DNA from: Corynebacterium riegelii
Lineage (GTDB): Bacteria > Actinomycetota > Actinomycetes > Mycobacteriales > Mycobacteriaceae
Length of the DNA: 64,000 nt
Direction of reading: 5' to 3'
Assembly (NCBI RefSeq): GCF_016728505.1
Contig: NZ_CP068159.1
Coordinates: 1,860,001-1,924,000, forward strand
The position numbers and the translations under genes are program-made. Position 1 is the stretch's first letter, and each line of letters starts with the position of its first letter. Shown in pieces: positions 25,095 through 37,782 of the stretch. The notes under the pieces are model-generated. The model ran no database searches, had not been told where the DNA came from, and saw nothing but the letters and a program-made list of their open reading frames with translations.

Positions 25095-25704
25095 TTACTT
25101 CCTTTCCCGCAAGAACCAGGTTGGTCTGCTGCTGGCCATTCTGGTCGTGGCGTTGCACCTAGTCATCGGGTTCGGCGTGTTCTGGCCGGTGGCAGCCCTA
25201 GCGGCGTACGGGGCAGGTGCTGTCCTCACACCGGCGCCGCGGCAGCAGGCGCTACAGGCACCTATGACGCCCACTCCGCAATTGCTTTCTGGGGTGCTGC
25301 GCGAGACGTCTTCCAAGCTGTTTCGCGCGAAGCCCCCAGCGGTCGTAGTAGCCAAAGCTAAAGAGTTGGAGAGCAACGTTCGTTTTGTCTTGTCGGAGTG
25401 GGACCATTTGGATTCCACGCCGGAGCACCGTCAGACCATGTGGAATGTGGTCAAGGTGTACTACCCGGAAATCACCACGACGTTCCTTGATAGCCCGCAG
25501 CACAGCGACGGTAGGGCAGCGGCAGTCATGGCGGATTCATTGACCACGCTCGCTAGCGCCGTAGACAGAATTAAAACTGGCATTCTTGACGATAACCTGC
25601 GTGCTATGGACTCCCAGGCGCAGTTCCTGCGCACTGAACTTGGCGCGCTGCCAGGACTCAACGACGGTTTCGAAGAGGCCGAGGGGTACGATCGACGCTC
25701 ATGA
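25081..25704 (+). CDS. XpaC-like membrane protein
   Basis: A 207-residue protein: a basic N-terminus (residues 1-13), two hydrophobic segments with a short break (about 14-50), and a helical cytoplasmic part. The block VRFVLSEWDHLDSTPEHRQTM split with VKVYYPEITTTFLDS resembles the XpaC family (5-bromo-4-chloroindolyl phosphate hydrolysis protein), which usually accompanies TelA-type toxic-anion-resistance genes. The GTG at 25081 follows AAGGAG and overlaps the previous gene by 14 bases; the frame is open upstream but is not supported. TelA itself is not in this window. Family assignment is moderate. Confidence 0.65.
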   Translation: MGSSNYFLSRKNQVGLLLAILVVALHLVIGFGVFWPVAALAAYGAGAVLTPAPRQQALQAPMTPTPQLLSGVLRETSSKLFRAKPPAVVVAKAKELESNVRFVLSEWDHLDSTPEHRQTMWNVVKVYYPEITTTFLDSPQHSDGRAAAVMADSLTTLASAVDRIKTGILDDNLRAMDSQAQFLRTELGALPGLNDGFEEAEGYDRRS

Positions 25705-25883
25705 GCCTTGATCCAGAACTGCTTGAGATTCTTGTTTGTCCTCAAGACAAAGGGCCATTGGTCTATAACGAGGAAGAACAGTTGCTGATCAATGAGCGCC
25801 TTGGCGTTGCCTATCGCATTGAGCAGGGCATTCCAGTCTTGCTTATCGACGAAGCGCAGACCCACCCAACCACCTCCCAGTAA
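25701..25883 (+). CDS. Trm112/UPF0434 family small protein
   Basis: A 60-residue protein with the Trm112-like core LLEILVCPQDKGPLVY and a C-terminal IEQGIPVLLIDEA. Trm112 proteins activate methyltransferases as small zinc-type partners; in this bacterial form only one Cys remains of the usual four, so zinc is unlikely. It overlaps the XpaC-like gene by four bases (ATGA) and precedes tyrS by 20 bases, so it may be part of either transcript. Confidence 0.85.
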   Translation: MSLDPELLEILVCPQDKGPLVYNEEEQLLINERLGVAYRIEQGIPVLLIDEAQTHPTTSQ

Positions 25884-25903
25884 CGAAAGCGTGAGATGTT
25901 TTA

Positions 25904-27181
25904 ATGACTTCTTCTGTAAACACCAACATCGTTGATGAACTTGAGTGGCGTGGCCTGGTAAATCAGTCCACTGACCTTGAAGCCCTTCGGGAGGCTACGA
26001 AGACACCGATCACGTTGTACTGCGGGTTTGACCCGACCGGCCCGTCGCTGCATGCTGGCCACCTTGTGCCGCTTTTGATGCTGCGTCGTTTCCAGATGGC
26101 GGGTCACCGTCCGCTAGTACTCGCAGGTGGCGCAACGGGCATGATTGGTGACCCACGTGATGTGGGCGAGCGCACCCTGAACTCGGAGGACACGGTGCGT
26201 GACTGGGCGGATCGCATTTCCGGCCAGCTGTCGCGCTTTGTGTCCTTCGATGGCGATAACCCTGCATTGCTGGTCAACAACCACGACTGGATTAAAGACC
26301 TCAGTGTGATTGAGTTCCTGCGTGACGTGGGCAAACACTTCTCGCTTTCCACCATGCTCAGCCGAGACACGGTGAAGCGCCGTTTGGAATCCGACGGCAT
26401 TTCCTACACTGAGTTTTCCTACATGCTGCTGCAGGCTAACGACTACGTGCAGCTGCGTCGCAATTACGACTGTGTGCTGCAGGTAGGCGGCGGCGACCAG
26501 TGGGGCAACCTCGTTGCGGGCGTTGACCTGAATCGTCGTATGGACGGCGCATCCGTTCATGCACTGACCGTGCCGTTGGTGACGGACTCTGAGGGCAAGA
26601 AGTTTGGCAAGTCCACCGGCGGCGGTTCCCTGTGGCTGGATCCGGAGATGACCAGCCCGTACACCTGGTACCAGTACTTCCTGAACACCGCTGATGCGGA
26701 CGTGATCCGTTACCTGCGCTGGTTCACCTTCCTGGACAAGGAAGAGTTGGACCGTCTTGAGGTTGAAGTTGCGGAGCGTCCGTTCAAGCGTGAAGCGCAG
26801 CGACGCCTGGCGCAGGAGATGACTGACCTGGTTCACGGCGAAGAGGCCCGCAAGGGCGCTGAACTTGCTGCCGAAGCCCTGTTTGGCAAGGCCGAGCTTT
26901 CGGATCTTGATGAGCGCACCTTGGCTGCTGCGGTTAGTGAGACCACGGTGCATGAGATCGAGCCTGGCACATCTACCAACATCGTTGATCTGTTGGTTGG
27001 CGCGGGTCTTGCAGATTCCAAGGGTGCCGCACGCCGTTCCATTAAGGAAGGTGGCGTGTACGTAAACAACCAGCGCGTTGAAAGCGAGGAGTGGGAACCT
27101 TCGGAGTCTGACTTCCTCCACGGAGCTTGGTTGGTACTGCGCCGCGGTAAGAAGAATTTTGCCGGAGCAAAGCGCGTCTAG
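25904..27181 (+). CDS. tyrS: Tyrosyl-tRNA synthetase
   Basis: Charges tRNA-Tyr. 425 residues, class I: the HIGH-like motif is [14 protein letters not shown] near residue 38, the KMSKS-like motif is KKFGKSTGG near 230, and a C-terminal S4 RNA-binding domain spans about 355-425 ([18 protein letters not shown] region). No T-box is visible upstream; the gene starts 20 bases after the Trm112-like gene. A hairpin follows the stop. Confidence 0.97.
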   Translation: MTSSVNTNIVDELEWRGLVNQSTDLEALREATKTPITLYCGFDPTGPSLHAGHLVPLLMLRRFQMAGHRPLVLAGGATGMIGDPRDVGERTLNSEDTVRDWADRISGQLSRFVSFDGDNPALLVNNHDWIKDLSVIEFLRDVGKHFSLSTMLSRDTVKRRLESDGISYTEFSYMLLQANDYVQLRRNYDCVLQVGGGDQWGNLVAGVDLNRRMDGASVHALTVPLVTDSEGKKFGKSTGGGSLWLDPEMTSPYTWYQYFLNTADADVIRYLRWFTFLDKEELDRLEVEVAERPFKREAQRRLAQEMTDLVHGEEARKGAELAAEALFGKAELSDLDERTLAAAVSETTVHEIEPGTSTNIVDLLVGAGLADSKGAARRSIKEGGVYVNNQRVESEEWEPSESDFLHGAWLVLRRGKKNFAGAKRV

Positions 27182-27207
27182 CTGCGGAGTTTGCATTTTG
27201 TTAACCG

Positions 27208-27230
27208 GCGTGGCTATGGTTTAGCCACGC
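27208..27230 (+). terminator. Hairpin after tyrS
   Basis: GCGTGGCTA (27208-27216) pairs perfectly with TAGCCACGC (27222-27230) around TGGTT. There is no T-run, so it is either a weak terminator or an mRNA end-protecting stem. Confidence 0.45.
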
Positions 27231-27267
27231 TGTTACGGCAGCAACCGAATCAGAGAAATTCAACGAA

Positions 27268-27296
27268 TTGACTTGATTCAAACCGACATGTAATGT
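27268..27296 (+). promoter_or_regulatory. rRNA operon promoter
   Basis: TTGACT (27268-27273) and TAATGT (27291-27296) are spaced by 17 bases in an AT-rich stretch about 375 bases before 16S. This is the best promoter match in the 27182-27672 gap. Confidence 0.65.
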
Positions 27297-27349
27297 CGTA
27301 CAAGCCGCTTTTACCGGAGCCGCGAGAGGTTCTGGTGGGGTGTGCGTGT

Positions 27350-27372
27350 GTTGTTTGAGAACTCGATAGTGT
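27350..27372 (+). promoter_or_regulatory. rRNA leader conserved box (antitermination-type)
   Basis: GTTGTTTGAGAACTCGATAG is nearly the actinobacterial rRNA leader sequence TTTGTTTGAGAACTCAATAG, thought to take part in antitermination and 16S precursor processing. A shortened relative, GAGAACTGGAGAG, recurs in the 16S-23S spacer at about 29480. The remaining leader to 27672 is GT-rich and has no other recognised feature. Confidence 0.55.
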
Positions 27373-27672
27373 GCCAATGCATTTTGTTTGTGGAATGTTG
27401 TTGTGTGTGCCACGTGTTGTGGTGTGTGCCGGTTGGTGGTGTCATGAATCTTGGATGGTGGCATTGTCTGTTTCGGTGCGTCACATGGTGATGTTTTGCT
27501 GAAAATGTTGTTTCTTGGTGTTTTTCCTCGTCGGATGGCCAAGAAACGGATAGTAATTCAAGGATTTTTTAAGCCAGGCTGACATGATGCATGCGTTTTT
27601 CGTGTTGTTGTGTTGGTTGGTTTGTTTTTGGTTAGGTATTGGGCTTTTCACGGCCTGTTTCTGCTGAAACGT

Positions 27673-32685
<5,013 letters not shown>

Positions 32686-32716
32686 ACAACACAAACACTG
32701 AATGTAACAGTGACTG

Positions 32717-32733
32717 TCGCGTCCACTTTCCGG
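32717..32733 (+). other. Right arm of the 23S precursor processing stem
   Basis: TCGCGTCCACTTTCCGG, complementary to 29485-29501; see that entry. It lies between 23S and 5S. Confidence 0.7.
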
Positions 32734-32796
32734 TATCTGACACACCACCCCCTGTACATAACAGGTAGTGGAACGCCAAGCATTGGCCCTATAAGT

Positions 32797-32916
32797 GTGT
32801 CGGTGGTTGATAGCGGCAGGGAAACGCCCGGTCCCATTCCGAACCCGGAAGCTAAGCCTGCCCGCGCTGATGGTACTGCACTCGGGAGGGTGTGGGAGAG
32901 TAGGTTACCGCCGACC
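32797..32916 (+). rRNA. rrf: 5S ribosomal RNA
   Basis: About 120 bases starting GTGTCGGTGGTTGATAGCGG and ending GTAGGTTACCGCCGACC. The internal block CCCGGTCCCATTCCGAACCC is the standard 5S loop region and the two ends are complementary (GTCGGTGG / CCGCCGAC). Confidence 0.95.
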
Positions 32917-32938
32917 CAACAACTTCAAAACATGATTA

Positions 32939-32981
32939 AGCAGCCCGCCTGCCACACACGTGGTAGACGGGCTGCTTTTTG
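32939..32981 (+). terminator. Terminator of the rRNA operon
   Basis: AGCAGCCCG (5' arm) pairs with CGGGCTGCT, and inner CCAC pairs with GTGG, around a short loop; a TTTTT run follows at 32976-32980. It stands 23 bases after 5S. Confidence 0.85.
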
Positions 32982-33000
32982 TGTGTTTGTGCCCCCCGAA

Positions 33001-33229
33001 TCCTGCTAGACGATACGCAAAACACCCCTACAAAACCCCAGGTCGAATGTAGAGACACAACACCGAAAAACCGATATCGACTAGCAGATATCGACTAGCA
33101 GCGAGTCTGTTGCCCGGGGACCGTCATCCTGGGAGTCGGCAGGAGACTGGCCCTACTGTGCACCAAATAAGCGCCTGGCACGCGCCAGGCAAGCACCTAC
33201 TAGCAGATAACGAGAACAAGCTTCGGGCC
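33001..33229. repeat. Non-coding junction with small CTAGCAG repeats
   Basis: No gene is visible between the rRNA terminator and the IS element. GATATCGACTAGCA occurs twice in exact tandem (33073-33086, 33087-33100). A related inverted copy TGCTAGACGATAC lies at 33004-33016, and ACTAGCAGATAACG lies at 33199-33212. The last one reappears inverted, with one change, on the far side of the IS (34599-34614). Function unknown. Confidence 0.6.
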
Positions 33230-33289
33230 CGACCCCCGAAAAGTAGACACCATCAATGGTGAAATTACGGGGCTTACTTTAGCACATGG

Positions 33290-34174
33290 TTATGCGGCGA
33301 GGGCTTCGTACTCTGTGGGGGTGAGGTACTTGCACCAGGAGTGCCTTCGGCTGGTGTTGTAGCGCACGCACCATGCGAAGACTGCTCGCCGGCAGACAAG
33401 CTGGTTGGCAAAGACTTTCTCGTCTTTGAGTACCTCTCGTTTCAGCGTGGCGTTAAACGACTCCGCAAGCGAATTATCGGCACTGGTGCCAACTTCACCC
33501 ATTGACTGGGTGAGGTTGAGCCTGCGGCAGGTGGCCTGAAACTGCGACGAGGTATAGACACTTCCGTGGTCCGAATGAAAGATCGCTCCAGCAAGATCAC
33601 CGCGGGTTCGGTGCGCATGCTCAAGCGCTTCCTCGACGAGTTCGGTGCGCATGTGCTCGGCGATGGCAAAGCCAACGAGCATCCTGGAGTAGCAGTCAAT
33701 CACCGTAGCTAAATACATATTCGACCCGTCTGCAATCGGCAGATAGGTGATATCGCCCACCAGTACCTTATTTGCAGCTGGTGCCGTGAAATCCCGCTTG
33801 ACTAGGTCGGCAAACACTACGCGACCGGCCCCACGTCGGGTTGTGGTGACCTTGCGTTTTTTGGTGTAGCCACGTAGCCGAAGCTTTTTCATAATCCGGG
33901 CGACGCGCTTATGGTTGACTGGGCCATTGTCGTTGTAGGCGTCGTTATAGGTCAGTTCTGCGGCGATGCGTTTCGCGCCGTAGAGCTGGTTTTTCTCCTC
34001 GAAGACTGCCGTGATCTTCGCACCCAAAATGCCATCATCGACTAGTCGGCGTTGCCGTTGGGGTTTGCTGTTTCTCCATTTGTAATAGGAGCTGCGATTA
34101 AGCCCAAGGACAGTACACATCCGCTTGACCGAGTAATCGGTGCGGTGGTCATCAACAAACTGGAAGCGGATCAC
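33290..34174 (-). CDS. IS3-family transposase OrfB (DDE integrase core)
   Basis: A 294-residue transposase with an N-terminal HTH_21 region (HRTDYSVKRMCTVLGLNRSSY region) and the rve core. The DDE triad is recognisable in VGDITYLP near residue 140, FHSDHGSVY near 200 and ADNSLAESFNATLKRE near 236. The GTG at 34174 overlaps the orfA stop (GTGA), and orfB is in the -1 frame of orfA, as for programmed frameshifting that makes the OrfAB transposase in this family. Confidence 0.95.
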   Translation of the reverse strand: MIRFQFVDDHRTDYSVKRMCTVLGLNRSSYYKWRNSKPQRQRRLVDDGILGAKITAVFEEKNQLYGAKRIAAELTYNDAYNDNGPVNHKRVARIMKKLRLRGYTKKRKVTTTRRGAGRVVFADLVKRDFTAPAANKVLVGDITYLPIADGSNMYLATVIDCYSRMLVGFAIAEHMRTELVEEALEHAHRTRGDLAGAIFHSDHGSVYTSSQFQATCRRLNLTQSMGEVGTSADNSLAESFNATLKREVLKDEKVFANQLVCRRAVFAWCVRYNTSRRHSWCKYLTPTEYEALAA

Positions 34175-34482
34175 CAGTTTGTCTCTTCCATAAAATATTT
34201 GGCCGCCTTGCGCAAGATATCGCGTTCTTCTTTCAGCTGAGCGATTTCGCGCTGCAATTGGCGTATCTGTTCTGCATCTGTGAGCTGCTTGGCGCGATTG
34301 GCACGTACATCCGCTGAACTCTTGGTCTTTGCGCCGGTGCCGTACTTGTCAACCCACGAGCGAAGCGTGGTGCGGTTGATCCCTAAGTCTGCGGCTGCGG
34401 CATTGAACGAGATGTGTGGATCGTTCTCGTACATCGCGACCGCGTCGCGCTTGAACTGATCCGAATAAACCTTCCTAGGCAT
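34171..34482 (-). CDS. IS3-family transposase OrfA
   Basis: A 103-residue HTH_Tnp_1 protein: MPRKVYSDQFKRDAVAMYEN, then AAAADLGINRTTLRSWVDKYG as the helix-turn-helix, then a leucine-rich coiled coil (RQLQREIAQLKEERDILRKA). It binds the IS ends. The A/T-rich stretch AAATATTTT shortly before the stop is a possible slip region for -1 frameshifting into orfB; this is not proven. Confidence 0.95.
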   Translation of the reverse strand: MPRKVYSDQFKRDAVAMYENDPHISFNAAAADLGINRTTLRSWVDKYGTGAKTKSSADVRANRAKQLTDAEQIRQLQREIAQLKEERDILRKAAKYFMEETNW

Positions 34483-34548
34483 GGAGGCAGGCTACCTTTC
34501 CCCGACCCAACACGGTCGGAATCAGGGGTGTCTACCAAACAGGGGTCA

Positions 34549-34744
34549 GGTCCCTTCCATATCCCCTGGTGGAATGTGTAGACACACGCCCCGCTCTGCG
34601 TTATCTGCTAGCAGCACTAAGCGTAAGAACAAGCAGTGGAATCCTCTTCGGGGCCGTGCGTGCTCTTTGTTGCCCTACCCGCAACTATCGCCGCGAAAAG
34701 TGAGGAATACGCCGTGGTAGTTGGCGGTAATCCGGGGTCGGTCC
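34549..34744. other. Non-coding right flank of the IS element
   Basis: No supported gene. It contains CGTTATCTGCTAGCAG (34599-34614), the inverted partner of 33197-33212, and CCCCTGGTGGAATGTGTAGA (34564-34583), which resembles CCCCAGGTCGAATGTAGAGA at 33036-33055 left of the IS. So both flanks carry related short sequences. Confidence 0.5.
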
Positions 34745-34751
34745 ATATACT
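34721..34751 (+). promoter_or_regulatory. Promoter of the RG-rich TPR gene
   Basis: TTGGCG (34721-34726) and TATACT (34746-34751) are 19 bases apart. The predicted start near 34758 leaves a short leader with GGAAAGG about eight bases before the ATG at 34781. Confidence 0.55.
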
Positions 34752-34780
34752 GGTTGGAACGTAAACGGAAAGGTCTTTGT

Positions 34781-35791
34781 ATGTCCGACAATGGGAACAC
34801 CTCTAGGCACGAAAACCGTGGCTCATATGAGAATCGTGGGCGCGGTGGCTACGGGGGTGGGCGAGGTCGCCGATCTGAAGGCGGCAGGCCTGGAGATGAT
34901 CGCGGTAACAGGTCCGGCGGCCGTTACCGCGGCGGTAGGGACGAGAATGACCGTGGTGACCGCAACCGTGACGACCACGGTCGGCCTAACCGTAGCGGCG
35001 GTCGGGGTGATCGTAGGCGCAATGATCGGGCTGGTGGGTATGGCGCGGGGCGTCGTGAAGATCGCGTAAGGCACGACCGGTCTAACCCACGCAGGCAGGG
35101 CTACCGTGAGGATCGCATGGCTATGCGCCTGTCGGAACCAGACCTCCTTGAGGATATTGACGTAACTGTCCTGGATCCCTCAGTCCTGCAGGATCTGAAG
35201 GTTCTGTCGAAGGACAACGCCGATCGTGTGGCCAAACACATGATTATGGCTTCTGACTTGCTGGCAGACGACCCGCAGCTGGCGCTGCAGCATGCTCGTG
35301 CGGCGAAGAACCGTGCTGGCCGTGTGAGTGTGGTGCGTGAGACCAACGGTGTTGTTGCGTACCATGCCGGCGAATGGAAAGAAGCGCTCTCCGAGCTTCG
35401 GGCAGCTCGCCGCATGAGCGGTGGCCCGGGACTGCTCGCGGTGATGGCAGATGCTGAGCGAGGCCTCGGTCGCCCAGAGAAGGCTCTTGAGCTTGGACGC
35501 AGCCCAGAGGCTAACGAATTGGACGAGGAAGGCCGTATTGAGCTGGCTATTGTGCTGGCCGGTGCACGCCACGACCTCGGTCAGCATGAGTCTGCGCTGA
35601 TCACGCTAGAGCGGATGAATCCGTCACTGGACTCCCAGGGATTTAGCCAGATGCGTCTGTCGTACGCGTATGCAGATGCGTTGTTGGCGGTTGGTCGTAA
35701 AGATGAAGCGAAGACATGGTTCCAACACGCCGCAGATCTTGACGTTGAAGCACTGACGGATGCGGACGAGCGCGTAGAAGAATTGAGCTAG
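34781..35791 (+). CDS. Tetratricopeptide-like protein with Arg/Gly-rich N-terminus
   Basis: A 336-residue protein. Residues 1-110 are low complexity and disordered, rich in Arg, Gly, Asp and Asn with RGG-like repeats (RGRGGYGGGRGRR, RSGGRYRGGRDEN), typical of RNA binding. Residues 110-336 are helical repeats of TPR type (DDPQLALQHARAAKNRAGR, AGEWKEALSELRAAR, GRPEKALELG, LGQHESALITLERM, GRKDEAKTWFQHAADLD). The ATG at 34781 is chosen for the GGAAAGG ribosome site. A similar gene stands before the HAD gene in mycobacteria (Rv1691-type, from memory). Role unknown; RNA or ribosome contact is inference. Some relatives have been automatically named as tetratricopeptide proteins only. Confidence 0.85.
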   Translation: MSDNGNTSRHENRGSYENRGRGGYGGGRGRRSEGGRPGDDRGNRSGGRYRGGRDENDRGDRNRDDHGRPNRSGGRGDRRRNDRAGGYGAGRREDRVRHDRSNPRRQGYREDRMAMRLSEPDLLEDIDVTVLDPSVLQDLKVLSKDNADRVAKHMIMASDLLADDPQLALQHARAAKNRAGRVSVVRETNGVVAYHAGEWKEALSELRAARRMSGGPGLLAVMADAERGLGRPEKALELGRSPEANELDEEGRIELAIVLAGARHDLGQHESALITLERMNPSLDSQGFSQMRLSYAYADALLAVGRKDEAKTWFQHAADLDVEALTDADERVEELS

Positions 35792-35816
35792 AGGAATCGG
35801 GGTAGTAGATAAAGCG

Positions 35817-36800
35817 ATGGCTCTGCAGGATACGTATGACGCACTGCTGCTTGACCTAGATGGCACGGTTTGGGAGGGCGGAGACGCCATTGAGCATGCT
35901 GTCGAAGCGATCAACGCTGCTGGGGTACCGGCGGTGTATATCACCAACAACGCGTCTAGAAGCGCCGCAGAAGTAGCGCAGATGCTGCGCGCAATTGGGC
36001 TTCAGGCGCAAGACAATGATGTGCTGACCTCCGCACAAGCTGCACTTGGGCTGGCTGAGGAACACCTCAGCCCAGGCGACCCAGTTTTGGTCTTGGGAGC
36101 GCCGTCTTTTCGCGATCTCGTGGCCAATGCCGGCTACCGCGTTGTTGATTCCGCAGATGAAAACCCGAAGGTGGTCCTGCACGGACACAACCCGGAAACG
36201 GGGTGGCATCAGCTTTCGGAAGCTGCGCTATCCATCGCGCGCGGGGCTGTGTATCTGGCCTCCAACCTGGACACCACGCTGCCGATGCAGCGCGGGCTGA
36301 TGGTTGGCAACGGCTCCATGGTTGCGGCTGTGACCTCCGCAACCGGCGTGACGCCGCGAGCTGCTGGCAAGCCCGAGCCGGCAATGTTCCTCCAGGCAGC
36401 CGGAGCGCTTGGCGCAAAGCGCCCGCTGGCAGTTGGAGACCGCATGGATACCGACATCGCTGGTGCCGTCGCCGCTGGTATTCCTGCACTGCACGTGCTC
36501 ACTGGTGTCTCTGGGCCGTTGGCGCTTATTGAGGCACCAAAGGAACTGCGCCCTACGTTCATTGCGGAAGACATGCGCGCCCTTGCACAAGACGCAGAGC
36601 AGCTGAAACCCTCCGCGCAAGGTGGCTTTGGCGCGCGTGTTGACGGGCGCGACATCATCTTGAGCCACGGCAACGAAGGCGCAACCAGCATCCAGGCGCT
36701 GCGCACTGTACTGGAGGTGGCGTGGATGATGGACACCCCTCCGGAGCTTGTGCGCCCGAACTCGGATGCTGCAGAAGCCGCAACCGCAAACTGGTGGTAA
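35817..36800 (+). CDS. HAD-IIA family hydrolase (NagD-like)
   Basis: A 327-residue phosphatase. The HAD motif I is LLLDLDGTVWEGG near residue 12, motif II is YITNNASRS near 43, and motif IV is VGDRMDTDIAGA near 207; a Lys lies in AAGKPEPAMF. The large C2 cap between motifs II and III is typical of NagD/p-nitrophenylphosphatase enzymes, which often remove phosphate from glycerol phosphates, sugar phosphates or phosphoglycolate. A C-terminal extension of about 70 residues is beyond the usual family end. The gene starts 25 bases after the TPR gene. Confidence 0.92.
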   Translation: MALQDTYDALLLDLDGTVWEGGDAIEHAVEAINAAGVPAVYITNNASRSAAEVAQMLRAIGLQAQDNDVLTSAQAALGLAEEHLSPGDPVLVLGAPSFRDLVANAGYRVVDSADENPKVVLHGHNPETGWHQLSEAALSIARGAVYLASNLDTTLPMQRGLMVGNGSMVAAVTSATGVTPRAAGKPEPAMFLQAAGALGAKRPLAVGDRMDTDIAGAVAAGIPALHVLTGVSGPLALIEAPKELRPTFIAEDMRALAQDAEQLKPSAQGGFGARVDGRDIILSHGNEGATSIQALRTVLEVAWMMDTPPELVRPNSDAAEAATANWW

Positions 36801-36802
36801 TC

Positions 36803-36940
36803 ATGACCCCGGAAGATCCGGAGCAGCTGCGCCAAGCCTTCGAGGAGGCACTCGCGCAGCCGGCAGAATCGCTTGAAGATGAGGTGGAACGCCTTACAAA
36901 GGCACACCAGCTGCTGCATAACGCACTGCAAAACAGCTAG
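36803..36940 (+). CDS. Conserved-position 45-residue protein
   Basis: A short acidic helical protein, MTPEDPEQLRQAFEEALAQP then a Glu/Leu-rich stretch ending LLHNALQNS, with heptad-like spacing of Leu that suggests a coiled coil. It starts two bases after the HAD stop and ends 14 bases before tlyA, so it fits exactly into the operon. Mycobacteria also have a tiny gene between the HAD gene and tlyA (Rv1693, from memory), which supports it being real. Function unknown. Confidence 0.75.
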   Translation: MTPEDPEQLRQAFEEALAQPAESLEDEVERLTKAHQLLHNALQNS

Positions 36941-36954
36941 AACAGGAACTACTC

Positions 36955-37782
36955 ATGGCACCATCACGCCGGCGTTTGGACGCTGAACTCGTCCGACGCA
37001 AGATTGCCCGCTCCCGCGAGCAGGCCCAGGGCTGGATTAAAGACGGCCGCGTGGAGGTCAACGGATTCGTCGCGAAGAAGCCAGCCACCATCGTAGAGCC
37101 GGATGCGTCCATCAAGGTTAGTGTTGACCCGGATGGTGAGTGGGCGTCACGCGGGGCCCATAAGCTGCTCGGGGCGTTGGGGGCGTTTGGGGAGATGGGG
37201 TTGAGCGTCGATAAGCAAAAGGCTCTCGATGCTGGTGCTTCGACCGGTGGGTTTACCGATGTGCTGCTGGCAAACGGCGCACGCGAGGTCGTCGCGGTTG
37301 ACGTGGGCTATGGGCAGCTGATCTGGCGGCTGCAAAATGACCCGCGGGTCAAAGTGCTGGACCGGACGAACATTCGGCACCTTACGCCAGAGATGATGGA
37401 TGGGCCGGCCGATCTGATGGTGGGCGACCTTTCGTTTATCTCCCTGAAGCTGGTATTGCCGGCGATCGTGGAATGCATGGCGGATGGCGCGGACCTTCTG
37501 CCGATGGTCAAGCCCCAGTTTGAGGTGGGCAAAGACCGTCTTGGCAGTGGCGGGGTGGTGCGCTCAAACGAGCTGCGGGCCGAGGTAACCACGGAAGTGG
37601 CGCTGTTTGCGCAGTCATTGGGCTTAAGTTTGAAAGGTGTGACGGCATCGCCGCTGCCGGGCCCGAGCGGCAACGTAGAATACTTCCTATGGCTGGTGAA
37701 GGATGCGGGTGAAACCGCACTTGCACCGGAGGCTGTGGCTGAAATGGTGGCCACCGCAGTGAAGGAAGGACCGCAGAATTGA
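36955..37782 (+). CDS. tlyA: TlyA family rRNA 2'-O-methyltransferase
   Basis: A 275-residue enzyme that in mycobacteria methylates ribose of 16S and 23S rRNA and is needed for capreomycin susceptibility. An N-terminal S4 domain (RRRLDAELVRRKIARSREQA) is followed by an FtsJ-like domain: ALDAGASTGGFTDVLL as SAM motif near 83, then VGDLSFISLKLVLP and PMVKPQFEVGKD. The haemolysin name for this family is historical. AACAGGAAC precedes the ATG; nadK overlaps the stop. Confidence 0.95.
   Translation: MAPSRRRLDAELVRRKIARSREQAQGWIKDGRVEVNGFVAKKPATIVEPDASIKVSVDPDGEWASRGAHKLLGALGAFGEMGLSVDKQKALDAGASTGGFTDVLLANGAREVVAVDVGYGQLIWRLQNDPRVKVLDRTNIRHLTPEMMDGPADLMVGDLSFISLKLVLPAIVECMADGADLLPMVKPQFEVGKDRLGSGGVVRSNELRAEVTTEVALFAQSLGLSLKGVTASPLPGPSGNVEYFLWLVKDAGETALAPEAVAEMVATAVKEGPQN

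Larger units (their letters stand above)
33230..34548 (-). mobile_element. IS3-family insertion sequence, apparently intact
   Basis: About 1.32 kb with orfA and orfB on the minus strand. Imperfect terminal inverted repeats are visible: GACCCCCGAAAAGTAGACAC from 33231 and, as reverse complement from 34547, GACCCCTGTTTGGTAGACAC; they agree at both the outer GACCCC and inner GTAGACACC blocks. The right end is TGACCCC-type; the left has CGACCCC. No clear 3-4 bp target duplication was found, so the boundaries are estimates and the flanks may have been rearranged. Both open frames are complete. Confidence 0.88.

Noticed and set aside
33073..33100. CRISPR array
   Set aside because: Only two 14-bp units without spacers and no cas genes.
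33227..34551. Target-site duplication flanking the IS element
   Set aside because: The three or four bases next to the inverted repeats do not match on the two sides for any boundary tried.
34791..35074. Additional overlapping genes in the Arg/Gly repeat region on both strands
   Set aside because: The other frames stay open because of the repetitive CGN/GGN composition; they lack start signals and give simple-sequence Val/Ala/Thr proteins.
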